A stretch of 64,000 bases of DNA from Formicarius rufipectus (Eukaryota; Chordata; Aves; Passeriformes; Formicariidae). The DNA is taken from the NCBI GenBank assembly GCA_013399695.1, contig VXAU01000195.1:72627-136626 (forward strand), read 5' to 3'. The notes below the pieces were generated by a model. It ran no database searches, had not been told where the DNA came from, and saw nothing but the letters and a program-made list of their open reading frames with translations. A program made the position numbers and the translations under genes. This document shows, in pieces, positions 1 through 9,561 of this stretch (its first letter is position 1; the number at the start of each line of letters is the position of its first letter).

Positions 1-1690
1 CGTGTGGTGATGATGAGCTGGTGGCTGAGGTTTGCAGAGATGAGGAGTGGGTTTAGCTGCCCTAATATCACTCATTTGGATGGGATGAGGATGAGAGGAG
101 GGGAGCTGACCCTGGTGTTTACTGAGCATATGGGCAGACCCCTGGGCAAAGCAGGGGATGCTTGAAAAGCAGTGACAGTGGGCAGGAGACTTTGGCATTG
201 TTTCTCCTCTATTTTTTCAATACTTTGATCAGTGAGTCAGTCTCCATTACGATCCTGTAAATCCCTTTGTAATCCTGGCTGGAGCATCAGCTGCTCTTGT
301 AAAAAAATTTATGGGGCAGTTAAAGTGCATGAGACAGAGCCGTAAAGGGATTTATGAACTGGGAGATGCACAGATGGCTTCATTGCAGCCTTCTCTCCTC
401 TGAGGTGCAGAGCTTTTGCCCCAAACACCTCTTTTGGGGGTGAGGATGCTCCTACCTGGTGCCTCCTCTGTCCTTGCTGCCCCACAGGCAGCTCTCCCTC
501 CTCACCAGCAGTGCCTGCTGTGAGGTTTTGCCAGCTCCTCCCAAATTACTTTGCAGCCAGGAGCTGATGTAGGTTCCTGGCACAGAGGTGATGCCATGGT
601 CCGTGCTTCCATCTGTGTGTAAGCTATAGAAGGACTCTGGGAAGCACCAGTGTGGTGGGATCATGGTCCTCAGAAAGGTCCATGATAATCAAACCCTGTT
701 AATGACTGTAAGGGCAAGGTGCTGTGGGGAGGGGGGCCAGGCAGTGATGTCCCTCCTGGTGTCCTCTAGAGATGACTTTGAGGGGGCTGCTACACCATCC
801 ATGGTCCTCTTTTTTGAGTGAGAAATGGAACAGGAAGCTGAGCCCCACCTAGGAGGGCACTACAGCCCATTTCACATCCCTTTTGGGTGGTGGTGCAACA
901 GCAGTGCTCTATGAGCCCTGGGGATGGCTGTGATCTCACTCTGCCCCACAGCCATGCTCCCCAGCAGCTTCACAAGCCCCTGGGCATCCAAACACAATGT
1001 CTGCAAACCCTGTTGGGGGAATCTGGGAGTCTGTTTCGATTTTTTTCCCCATTGGAAAAGGGCAAGAGCCCACCTGCACCATCTCCCTGCTGTGTGTTGT
1101 CCCCGTGCAAGGGACAGCACATGTGTCACGGTGCCCAGCCAAGCTGGATTTTCATGGATCCATCCAGGTTGTTGGTTATAATTGCTGCACTCTGTCAATT
1201 TAGTAGCTGCCACAAAGCTATCAGAGGCCTTTTTGGATAAATAAATATTTCTCCAGTAACGTGTGGAGCCTCATAAAGCCTTCACTGTAAAGCCAGCGTG
1301 CTGTAGTTCAGGTCTGTAACTGCTCCCATTGCCAGGGAGGATGACGAAGAAGGATAACAGCGGAGGAGGGGAGGGCAGGGGAGGAGAGGAGGGGGTGCAG
1401 GGAGGGTTGGAGACTGAACTACAATTCCTGCCCATGGCACAACTGCTCTTTGCTTCCTAGACTGCCCAGAGAACCTGTGGATGTCCCATCCCTGGAAGTG
1501 CCCAAGGCCAGGTTGGATGGGGCTTGGAGCAACCTGGGATAGTGGAAGGTGCCCTTGGACATGGCATGGGGTGGAAGTGGATGAACTTTAAGGTCTTCCA
1601 ACCCAAACCATTCCATTCATTCTGTGTTTCTATAATTCTCTCCCTGGTGCTGCTGTTCCCATTGGTGTTTCCTGCACCAAGGATCTCCAG
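1..1690 (+). other. EPHB1 intron (partial)
   Basis: The left window edge falls in an intron. It contains no exon I can recognise; a G-rich GGGGAGG tract lies near 1365-1410, and a CR1 fragment occupies 1461-1634, 56 bp before the exon. Confidence 0.8.
1461..1634 (+). repeat. CR1 LINE fragment, 3' end, sense to EPHB1
   Basis: Typical CR1 3' text: a 'gatgtcccatccctggaag' block, then 'ggttggatggggcttggag', ending in the AACCCAAACCATTC... tail. It is 5'-truncated. Its tail stops about 56 bp before the acceptor of exon 1691-1804. Confidence 0.85.
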
Positions 1691-1804
1691 GGATGAAGAT
1701 CTACATTGACCCCTTCACCTACGAGGACCCCAACGAGGCAGTCCGAGAGTTCGCCAAGGAGATTGATGTGTCCTTTGTGAAGATTGAAGAAGTCATTGGA
1801 GCAG
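1691..1804 (+). CDS. EPHB1: EPHB1 exon: juxtamembrane segment and start of kinase domain
   Basis: The acceptor is ...gatctccag|GG and the donor GCAG|gtgggt. The exon starts with two bases completing a glycine codon, then encodes 37 residues plus the first base of the next codon. It carries the conserved Eph juxtamembrane motif YIDPFTYEDP with two tyrosines that, in EphB1, are autophosphorylation and SH2-docking sites (Y594 for Nck, Y600 for Src by mammalian numbering), and ends inside the glycine-rich loop (VIGAG). The methionine at 1693 is internal, not a start: the exon is preceded by a good acceptor and follows the transmembrane exons of the family. Confidence 0.96.
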
Positions 1805-4800
1805 GTGGGTCTCTCCATTTACTGCTGCCCATCCCTCCTTGCCCTCTCTGCCACTCCTGTGTGGCCAGACACCCACTTGGAGCAATTTTCTGGGGAAGCA
1901 CACATGGTCCTTCATTGGGAAATGGTCAAGGAAGCCTTGAGACATCTGGCTTTTCTGGATTTGTGATGCTTCAGGACATACAAGAGATTGGTTTATGCTC
2001 TCAAAGTTCCTCTGAGGTGGGAAACACTCCAGGAATGTATTCACTGGCTGACCATGGGGCTTCTTGGGATTTCCCACTTGGCTTTTCCATGAGATAGGAA
2101 GAAAAGCCAGATCTCACTGTAGTGTGTGCCATATTCCCATACATATGTATGTGGACACACACGTGGACATATGTGTGTGTCATCTGTGCTGCTTCTATTG
2201 CCATTTTTAAATAACTGTGTCATACTCTGAGGAGAGAAAGTGAGAAGATGTTGGGGGGAAGCTGTGAAGAAGCAGTGAGTTAGTTTGGTTGGGATCAAGT
2301 TCAGTGGTGTATCACCTGCCCTTTGCTGCTCATCAAGGCAAAGTAGCTGCAAACCTGACTGAAAAGTAATCCCTCCACAGGAAAATTTGGCCTTGGAGAA
2401 GGAAAAACTCTGCAGCTGGAAAGGAGAGATGCTTTCTCTGTACTTTAAATCAGAGAGGAGCAATGTGAACAGCCCAATTATTTTCCATCCCAAGATAAGT
2501 GATGTGCAAAAAGGCAACTGAGATTATCAATGATGACACCTGAGATTTGAGGTAGTCCTTAAATGTTGATGCTCTTGCAAATCCTTCTTGCGGGGGTCTG
2601 CAAGAGCAGCCTCAGTCTGTGCTTGTGTTGGTGTTGGGCTTTGTCACCTTGGAGGAGATTGCAAGCCTAAACACATCCCCAGCAGCAGACATTGCCCCTT
2701 TTAAAGAGGAGAAGTGAGCAGATTTATAGAAGAGTGTTGTTGAAGTGTTAACTGGCTGCCTTTTCTCATCTGGTTGGTTTGGAGACCAAAAGCCCAAGGT
2801 GCCACTGCACTTTGCAATGTTTTATGAGGAGGAGGAGGAGGAGGAGTTGGTAGCCAATGGTCTTGTGGCACTTGGTGCTCTGGTCTCATTGACAAGGCAG
2901 TGACCGGTCAAAGGTTGAACTTGATGACCTTGGAGGTCTTTTCCAACCTTAGTGATTCTGTGGTTCTGCCTTGCAGGGGAGTTTGGAGAAGTGTACAAAG
3001 GCCGCTTGAAGCTGCCGGGCAAGCGGGAGATCTACGTGGCCATCAAAACGCTGAAAGCTGGTTACTCAGAGAAGCAGCGGCGGGACTTCCTGAGCGAGGC
3101 CAGCATCATGGGGCAGTTTGACCACCCCAACATCATCCGCCTGGAAGGGGTTGTGACCAAAAGCCGGCCGGTGATGATCATCACGGAGTTCATGGAGAAT
3201 GGCGCCCTGGACTCCTTCCTGCGGGTAAGTCAAGGTGGGCTCTCGTGGGGATTCGGGAATGAGATGTTGGTATCCCGTGTGCAAATCCCAGCCTGGCTGC
3301 TTAGCCTGGGGGCTGGTTGCTGTGTTCCATGCACTCCAAAACTGTGTGTTTTGGTGCTGGTTCCCTCGGCTTTAGTCAGGCAGGGCAGCTGGATGGTCCC
3401 TGGGGGGTGCAGCCTCATCCTGAGGTCAGGGTGGGTGGCCCTGGTCCCACGGCGGGCTCTGCACACTCAGCCTGGCTCCTGCTCTCTCTGGCCGCAGCAA
3501 AACGATGGGCAGTTCACGGTGATCCAGCTGGTGGGAATGCTCCGAGGGATTGCTGCTGGGATGAAGTACCTCGCGGAGATGAATTACGTGCACCGGGATC
3601 TGGCTGCCAGGAACATCTTGGTCAACAGCAACCTGGTGTGCAAAGTGTCTGACTTCGGCCTCTCGCGCTACTTGCAGGACGACACGTCTGACCCCACCTA
3701 CACCAGCTCCTTGGTATGTACCTTTTGCAGGGTTTTATCCTGCCCAGCATTCCCTGTGCCTGCCCTGCACCTGCTGCCAGCTGGACTTGGGAAAAGGGTT
3801 GCTGCATGTACACCCTGCCATGGGTCATCTCATGAGTGTTCTCACCATGTAGATTCGTGGTGGTTCCCACAAATCCTCCTCTTTTCCCTCCTTTCTTTTC
3901 CTCCTTTTTATGAGTTACCTGCCTCCCTCCTCCCCAAGCACCTTTCTGCCCTCCACGGTTTCCAGGTAAGCCTCTTCCCTTTTCCCCATGGAGGAGGGAT
4001 CCCTGGAGAGATGGGAAGGGAAGGCAGGGAGATCACAGCAACTCCTGGCAGCACAGTGACTGTGTTTTAACTCCCCTTCCCCCAGCATTCCAGGTCTGGA
4101 CTGCTTTTCCCTACTGGAAACTTGTTCCATGCATTAATTAGAGGCAAGCCTAATGGGAGCTCTGCTGTTCCCCAGCCACCCTTCTCCTCCTTAATTAACT
4201 CATTCCTAGGTAATGGCAGCTCCTGTCTTCCACTAGCCAGGGAGACCCCCAGCTCTCCACCATGGCCATTGTCCTGCCAGCAAGCCCTGAGCCCCTGAGT
4301 GATGTTAAGGATGATCAGAGGGGAAGGAGATCAGTGACCCCTTGGCCTCATCTCGTCCATTAACGAGGAGGGCATGCGGTGGTTGCCGGCACGAGGCTGC
4401 ACCGACTCCTGCCAAAGCAGCTGTGCCCAGGTGCCAGGGCTGGTCCAGCTGCCAGAATGGGAAAGCCATGGACATGCCTTTGAGGCTGACTCAGCGTTTT
4501 AGCCCAGTTGCAGCCCGTCACTCTCCCTCCCCTGCTCATGGGATGTTTCTCTCCCTGCCCAGCCTCTCTGCACGCAGCAGCCTTAGAACACACACACACA
4601 CAGCTTTTATGTTTCCTTCAAAGACCCCAGCATTAGCTGCCGAGATGAGGCAGGAATTAATCTTTCCCCCACCTTTAGAGATAAAAAGAGATTATCTCAT
4701 CTGTGTTTTTATTTAATTTAGGCCATAATAGATCTCCTCGGCAGCTGGGAAGTGATGCTGTGCCTGTGATTGCATCACTCTGCCTCCCACAGCAGGTTTT

Positions 4801-7800
4801 TTTGCTCTGGGGAAAAGGCAGGAAAAACAACCTAGCAGTTAATTTCTCCATTTGTAGTTATTCAAATCAAATCTTTTGCCATTCATCCTTCAAGAGCAGC
4901 TGACGCTTCCTCGGAAAACAATTGTGCTAAACAATTTACAGTGCAGTTCTGCCCCTGGTAAATTCCATCAGTGTCTGTGGTTGTCCCTGGGCTCTTTTCA
5001 TGGTTATTGCAGCAGAGCTGGCCCAGGGGGGCAATCCCTCTGGGTGTGCTGCCCCTCCTCATGTCACTGCCCCCTCAGCCTCTGGCCCTGGGACCTTCAC
5101 TGTTTTGGTGGGATGGCTTGAGATGCTGAGCCTGAATTTAAGCTTTTAGGAGAAACAAGGAGCTTTCTGCCAAAGGGGCTTTCCTACTCCACTGCTTTCC
5201 TTTGAGTTTTAAAGGTACTTTGGTTTTTCCCTTCCACTCCACAAGTGGGGTTGGAAGGATCTTCTGGCAGCTGTGGGAGCTCAGATGAGCCTGCAGAGGA
5301 TGATTCTAGGCTCAACCTTGTTTCCATTGAAGACCCAGGGATGGGGATACCTGTGGCTCCTTACCTGTGATGAGCTTTAGCCCAGTCCTGCATAGTCTTG
5401 TCCCCTGATGACTCCCTGGGAAGGCACCTGGGGACTGGCCACCAAAGTGCTGAGTCCGGCAGGGCTCTGGAGTGGGGCAGTGCCACTCAGTGGCACGAAC
5501 CTGTAGATAAACCTGTTTGTTTTGTTCAGGTGAGCCTTTCTGGGCAAGTGCAAGGTACATTCATGGAGTTGTTTTTGGCTCCTGCCTTCTCGTCCCCTGG
5601 GGTACCACCTGCCCACTCCTCAGGGGGGTCCCAAGGCACTGGCATCCAGGGATGTGTGGAATGGCCAGGGGTGTGTGGAATGTCCCCAACCCTGGCTGGT
5701 GGGCATCCAGGGTTGGATACCCTGCCAAGGTATCCCAGGAGGGATGGATTTCACCAGGGCAATGCTGAAAGACTGTTGTCTTCTGACAAGGGAGCCATTT
5801 CTCAGCTGCTCTTCCTTTTCCCACAGGGGGGGAAGATCCCTGTCAGGTGGACGGCGCCGGAGGCCATCGCCTACCGCAAGTTCACGTCAGCCAGCGACGT
5901 CTGGAGCTACGGCATCGTCATGTGGGAGGTGATGTCGTTCGGGGAGAGGCCCTACTGGGACATGTCCAACCAAGACGTAAGCACTGAGGGTCATCCACCC
6001 TGCTCTGGGAGGGTGGGGGTGTCTCATTCCCTAAAGAAAGCCCTGTCTGAACGGCTCTCTGCTCCTTCCTGGAGCCTCGGGAGCACTCGGTTTGGAGATG
6101 AAACAGGCTGGCGAGTGAGAGGATGCAAGGAGGGGAATCGGGAAGGAAAGCCAGTGGGCTGGTAATTGGGCTTCAGCAAGCTGCAGGCCCTTTGAAAATG
6201 TTCAGAGGGCTTACGAGCAGGGAAGGAGCTTTGGAAGTGTGACTGCCGTACTTGGGCGATGTGCCGAGATAATGAGTGGCAGCTCTCGCTGGGAGGAACT
6301 GCGGCATCAGAGCGGAGATTAACCTCGGAGCGCGTCGGAGCCGGGCGAGTCTCCTCCCGCTGCATTTGCTGCTGCTCAGCTGGGCCAGCCTCCAGCTGCC
6401 TCGGTGTGCTGGTTTGGAGTTAAACCGGCAGGAGAAACGAATCCAACTCGGAATGGGATTGCAAGTCAGAAGAACAATTTAATGAAAGATCACAAAATAC
6501 ACTGAGGCAGAAGGAAAATTCATTTGCCACAAAAACACCAGATGTACAGCCCAGCACAGCGGGGCACGAGCAGGATGGCGCTCACCAATCCCTGTGCTGA
6601 GCACCACGTGGGCCCCCTGAGTTCAAAGTAAGAAGAAAGGAAGGAACCTGCTGGTGACAATGATGGTTGCGGTCTGGTGGCAGTCTCAGGCCAGTCAAGG
6701 CCTCTTGTCCTCCTCTGGATCTGAGCAGAGCTCCCAGTCCCCAAACCCCAAGCTTATCTCTGCTTGGGCTCAGATGGGAACGCCCAGTCCCTCCCCCAGG
6801 GTGGGGAGTTTCACAAAGGGTGACTGACTCTGTGAGGTGAATCATGGCATATTTTTGGCATCTCTGATGGCCCCTGAGCAGACATGACCCCTCAGGTGGG
6901 TGTGAAGGTACTAATGGCTCCCTGGAGAGGAGTTACTATACCTGAGTCATTGGTGTGAAGACAGGACAACTTCCTTATTTCACAGAAGTTCCCAAACACC
7001 CCCCTGTGCCCTGAGGGGTGGGGTGTGCCCTGGGCAGCTGCTGCCAATGGTCCATGGTGAGGAGTTCATGAGAAATATGACACAGAGGGTTTGGAATACA
7101 CTCCCACCCAGTGCCAAACTGATCCTGGGCACTATAGCCAGGACATTCTGGCACTGCTGCCCGCACGGCCCCTCCACGGGACCCCCGATCCCACCCCTCA
7201 CAGGCCGCCCTGTCCCTCCTGCCCACAGGTCATCAATGCCATTGAGCAGGATTACCGGCTCCCGCCGCCCATGGACTGCCCCGCCGCGCTGCACCAGCTG
7301 ATGCTGGACTGCTGGCAGAAGGACCGCAACACCCGCCCGCGCTTCACCGAGATCGTCAACACCCTCGACAAGATGATCCGCAACCCGGCGAGCCTCAAAA
7401 CTGTGGCTACCATCACCGCTGTGTGAGTGCCCGCACTGCGCCCACGGCCCCAGCGGCTGCCTGAGCGGCTCCTGCTGCCCGGGGGACGGGTGGGAATTCA
7501 TCAGGCACAGGGGGTTGCTGTCTTTGCTCTGCCTGGCAGTCAGATGAAGAACAGGTAGTTTTCAACCCAGCAACGGCAGTAATTCTCTGCTGTTGGTTAT
7601 TCATGGGGTGTGACCACATGGGCGTGGTGGCTGCTGTGGTGGTGCCTCTGTCCGCACTGGATTGCAGTGGGCAGGGTTGAGAAGCTGCTGGGCACAGGGG
7701 TATTCCCACTGGACAGACCCTCCTCATGGCCTTTCTTGGAGGACCGCAAGGGCACCAGGGGTGTATTGGGGATCACATGTTCTGGCTGGGCTCAGGGGTG

Positions 7801-8442
7801 CCAGTCAGGCCTATCCCCAGCAATGTGTCCTGTTTCAGGCCTTCTCAGCCCCTCCTTGACCGCTCCATCCCCGACTTCACTGCCTTTACCTCAGTAGATG
7901 ACTGGCTGAGCGCTGTGAAGATGAGCCAGTACCGGGACAGCTTCCTGACTGCTGGCTTCACCTCCCTGCAGCTGGTTGCTCAGATGACATCCGAGTGAGT
8001 TGGGTGCCCTGCCCAGGCTGCCCACAAGTTGGGTGTTGCCCATTTGGGGGTTGGGAGAGGTGGGAAGGTCAGTTCAGGGTAAAGGATGGATATGAGCATC
8101 CCTCACACTAGTCAGGAGCACCCTGAGTCTGGAGGTGGCCACATTGACCACTGGGGAGTCAATGTGTAGGACTGTCCGTGCTCCGAGTCCCAGTGGTGCT
8201 GACAGGGCTGCGCTTGGGCCCTGTGGCTGTTCCAGCTCAGCTTGCATCCTTCACCTCACTTAGAGACAGCCAAACAGGCTCATCAGCCTCAGCTGCCCAT
8301 TGATCTTCCTCTATCTGCCTGTTTGCATTCCAGAGACCTCCTGAGAATAGGGGTGACTTTGGCTGGGCACCAGAAGAAGATCCTGAACAGCGTGCAGTCC
8401 ATGCGAGTACAGATGAGCCAGTCTCCGACCTCGATGGCATGA
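1691..8442 (+). CDS. EPHB1: EphB1 receptor tyrosine kinase, 3' part (7 exons: kinase and SAM domains)
   Basis: Joined exons 1691-1804, 2977-3224, 3498-3713, 5827-5976, 7229-7422, 7839-7994 and 8334-8442 give 394 residues ending at TGA 8440-8442. EphB1 is a plasma-membrane receptor tyrosine kinase for ephrin-B ligands, used in axon guidance and cell sorting. Counting from the methionine at 1693: juxtamembrane tyrosines Y4 and Y10, glycine loop 35-43, ATP lysine K61, alphaC glutamate E78, gatekeeper T107, HRD 152-154, DFG 172-174, activation-loop Y188, APE 202-204, SAM domain about 320-385. Adding 590 puts these on the known EphB1 sites Y594/Y600, K651, Y778 and Y928 and ends at 984, the mammalian length. 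The SAM sequence and the end SPTSMA separate EPHB1 from EPHB2 (ends VEV) and EPHB3. All splice sites are GT-AG and all junction phases agree. Extracellular and transmembrane exons lie left of the window. No frameshift or missing catalytic residue is seen. Confidence 0.97.
2826..2847 (+). repeat. (GGA)n microsatellite
   Basis: About seven GAG/GGA units inside an EPHB1 intron, 130 bp upstream of an exon. Purine-rich repeats can act as splicing enhancers, but nothing here shows that they do. Confidence 0.8.
2905..2968 (+). repeat. CR1 LINE 3' tail abutting a splice acceptor
   Basis: The text 'gaacttgatgaccttggagg...ccaaccttagtgattctgtggttctg' is the last about 60 bp of a CR1 element, including its terminal ATTCTGTGGTTCTG repeat. 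Only ccttgcag separates it from exon 2977-3224, so branch point and most of the pyrimidine region are CR1-derived. Confidence 0.8.
2977..3224 (+). CDS. EPHB1: EPHB1 exon: kinase N-lobe
   Basis: The acceptor ccttgcag (2969-2976) and donor CGG|gtaagt flank 248 bp in frame with the preceding exon. It completes the glycine loop (GEFGEV) and carries the ATP-binding lysine (codon 3045-3047 in VAIK), the alphaC glutamate in LSEAS, and the hinge ITEFMENGALD with gatekeeper threonine. The sequence just upstream of the 8-nt acceptor string is the 3' end of a CR1 element, so the acceptor region of this constitutive kinase exon is partly transposon-derived. Confidence 0.97.
3498..3713 (+). CDS. EPHB1: EPHB1 exon: catalytic loop and activation segment
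   Basis: The acceptor is ggccgcag|CAAAAC and the donor TTG|gtatgt; 216 bp, exactly 72 codons, phase 0 at both ends. It holds the catalytic loop HRDLAARN (aspartate codon 3597-3599), the DFG motif (from 3651) and the activation-loop tyrosine in DPTYTSS (codon 3699-3701), the site equivalent to Y778, reported to bind Grb7 in EphB1. The intron before it is short (273 bp, 3225-3497) and free of recognisable repeats. Confidence 0.97.
3714..5826 (+). other. EPHB1 intron (largest in window)
   Basis: This 2.1-kb intron has no recognisable transposon. It contains a short CA repeat (4591-4603), TTAATTAA near 4190, and an inverted pair of GATA motifs at 4679-4697 in an AT-rich block (4670-4735) that could be a regulatory element. 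Confidence 0.8.
5827..5976 (+). CDS. EPHB1: EPHB1 exon: P+1 loop and kinase C-lobe
   Basis: The acceptor is cttttcccacag|GGG and the donor GAC|gtaagc; 150 bp, 50 codons, phase 0. It encodes GGKIPVRWTAPEA (P+1 loop and APE motif), the DVWSYG helix and the MSFGERPYW segment typical of Eph kinases. The exon continues the frame of exon 3498-3713 directly across a 2.1-kb intron. Confidence 0.97.
5977..7228 (+). other. EPHB1 intron with antisense solo LTR
   Basis: The left part (6165-6400) is single-copy and fairly CpG-rich with TAAT motifs, looking like a possible intronic element. The rest, 6405-7145, is an antisense LTR. Only 83 bp of non-LTR intron remain before exon 7229-7422. Confidence 0.85.
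6405..7145 (-). mobile_element. Solo LTR, family 1 (copy 1), antisense in EPHB1 intron
   Basis: On the minus strand it runs from TGTCCTGGCTATAG to CTCCAAACCAGCACA, the same ends as the copies at 38820-39558 and 45117-45613; length 741 bp, with matching interior throughout. TG...CA ends and an ATTAAA-type poly(A) signal near the 3' end mark it as an LTR. No internal retroviral sequence flanks it. The flanking pentamers (CTCGG and TTCTG) do not match, unlike the two intergenic copies. Family name not known to me. Confidence 0.85.
7229..7422 (+). CDS. EPHB1: EPHB1 exon: end of kinase domain
   Basis: The acceptor is tcctgcccacag|GTC. The donor is best placed as GCTGT|gtgagt, leaving two bases of a valine codon that the next exon completes. 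It encodes the kinase end (VINAIEQDYRLP ... CWQKDRNTRPRF ... LDKMIRNPASLK). If the intron were retained, the next codon after that valine would be TGA (7425-7427 area), so read-through would stop the protein at once without a SAM domain. An antisense solo LTR ends 83 bp before this exon. Confidence 0.96.
7423..7838 (+). other. EPHB1 intron
   Basis: 416 bp, no recognisable repeat or extra exon; GC-rich at the 5' end. Confidence 0.9.
7839..7994 (+). CDS. EPHB1: EPHB1 exon: linker and first part of SAM domain
   Basis: The acceptor is tcctgtttcag|GCC and the donor TCCGA|gtgagt; 156 bp, starting with the third base of a valine codon and ending with two bases of a glutamate codon. It encodes the kinase-SAM linker and SAM helices (SVDDWLSAVKMSQYRDSF ... 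LQLVAQM). The tyrosine in SQYRD aligns with Y928/929, which in EphB1 binds Grb10 and LMW-PTP after phosphorylation. Confidence 0.96.
7995..8333 (+). other. EPHB1 last coding intron
   Basis: 339 bp with nothing recognisable apart from the splice sites and a pyrimidine-rich 3' end. Confidence 0.9.
8334..8442 (+). CDS. EPHB1: EPHB1 last coding exon: SAM domain end, C-terminus and stop
   Basis: The acceptor is tttgcattccag|A; the first base completes the split glutamate codon. It encodes DLLRIGVTLAGHQKKILNS, the SAM C-terminal helix, then the tail ending SPTSMA and TGA at 8440-8442. The tail differs from the PDZ-binding VEV end of EPHB2, supporting the EPHB1 call. Confidence 0.97.
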
Positions 8443-9127
8443 TGGCATGACGTCCCTTGTTCGGCGGGGAGGGGCCGGGGAGGGCAGGCAGAGGAGGGGC
8501 AGAGGTGGGAGGGGAGGAACTGGCAGGTGCCACGGGGCTGCGTTTGGAGAGGAGTCACCGCTGCCTGGGGACTGCGACCGCAGACGAAGGATGTTCCTGG
8601 CACTCATCTCTGACTGGTGACTTCCGTTCCTCACCAACAGAAGCACACTTACCAATGCCGTGGGGAACAGCATATAAATACATATAAATATGTACAAATC
8701 ATATATTTAAAAAGCAAAGCAAAGCGAAAAACATAAAAAACAGTGAAGACAAACCAATGTGCGTTGGGGAAGCAAACCCAAACCCTAGAGACCAGACTCC
8801 AATCCCACCACCAGTGAGCAGTGGTCGAAACTGAGAAGGAGGAAGGGGCTGTTGGGGAAGGGAGAGGCATGACATGGAGCATCCCGTCTGGAGAAAACCA
8901 CCTTCCTTTTTCTTCTTTTGCCCTCCCTCCCTGCCCCAGCCCTCCCTGCTCCCCTCTCTGCTCACAGACTGAGTGGAAGTGTCCTCAGATGTCTCCACAG
9001 CTCCTTGCCATCCTACCCGGGTGCCGCTCCGGCAACTACCAAAGGACTTTCACTGACCACTGCATGGGGGATCCGACTCAATCCAGTTAATGTCTTCATA
9101 TTGAAGAAGAGATGTACCTTCAATAGA

Positions 9128-9250
9128 AAACCTTGGGTTTTGTTTTTTTCTTTCATTTTTGGTTTTCTTTTTTCTCTCTCTTTCGCTTGCATTTTTTTTG
9201 CAAAAAGGAAAAAAAAAAAAAGGGATTAAAAAAAAAGAAAAAGAAATTCT
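9128..9250 (+). repeat. U-rich then A-rich tracts in EPHB1 3' UTR
   Basis: T-rich sequence (9128-9200) is followed by A-rich sequence (9200-9245), with TTTTTTTTGCAAAAAGG at the junction, so the transcript could fold back on itself. The A tracts would also act as internal oligo-dT priming sites. Confidence 0.7.
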
Positions 9251-9282
9251 CCATCCTGGAAAATGGAAAGAGGTGTTCCCGT

Positions 9283-9318
9283 GTGTGTGTGTGTGCGCAC
9301 GCTCGTGCGCCTGTGTAT
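9283..9318 (+). repeat. GT/GC alternating tract
   Basis: GTGTGTGTGTGTGTGCGCAC followed by CGTGCGCC: alternating purine-pyrimidine DNA of the kind that can adopt Z-form, within the likely 3' UTR. Confidence 0.7.
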
Positions 9319-9538
9319 GTTGTCAACCTACCGTGGACTCTCTGCTTGTCCGTCACCGGTGATCTCCGCTGACCCTGTGGCCGGCTGGGCCCCAGCCCGG
9401 GGCGCCTGGGGTTGTGCCCACAGCCCCCAGGGGTGGGAGGCAGCGATGGAAGTGCTCGGCATCCCGGCAGCGGGGAGGAGGACAGCAGGGGCTGGCACCG
9501 GAGGAGCGGCCGCATGGCTGGGACTGGGTTGGTGGCTG

Positions 9539-9561
9539 CTGGAGGAGGAGGAGGAGGAGGA
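9539..9561 (+). repeat. (GGA)n microsatellite in EPHB1 3' UTR
   Basis: About seven GGA units. Confidence 0.8.

Larger units (their letters stand above)
1805..2976 (+). other. EPHB1 intron
   Basis: This 1.17-kb intron has a short ACATAT/GTGTGT alternating tract at 2138-2180, a GGA trinucleotide run at 2827-2846, and a CR1 tail that reaches to 8 nt from the next exon. Confidence 0.85.

Noticed and set aside
1693..1695. ATG at 1693 as the start of a short kinase isoform
   Set aside because: It lies two bases into an exon with a good acceptor, and the residues continue the known Eph juxtamembrane sequence; no promoter or 5' UTR features are visible. An internal start cannot be excluded but is not supported.
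2952..4070. 372-codon + strand open frame through the kinase region
   Set aside because: It reads two true EPHB1 exons plus the introns between and after them; the canonical splice sites and the correct joined protein show the intronic parts are not coding.
5398..6165. 255-codon open frame around exon 5827-5976
   Set aside because: Only the 50 codons of the exon resemble a kinase; the rest is intron read-through on both sides.
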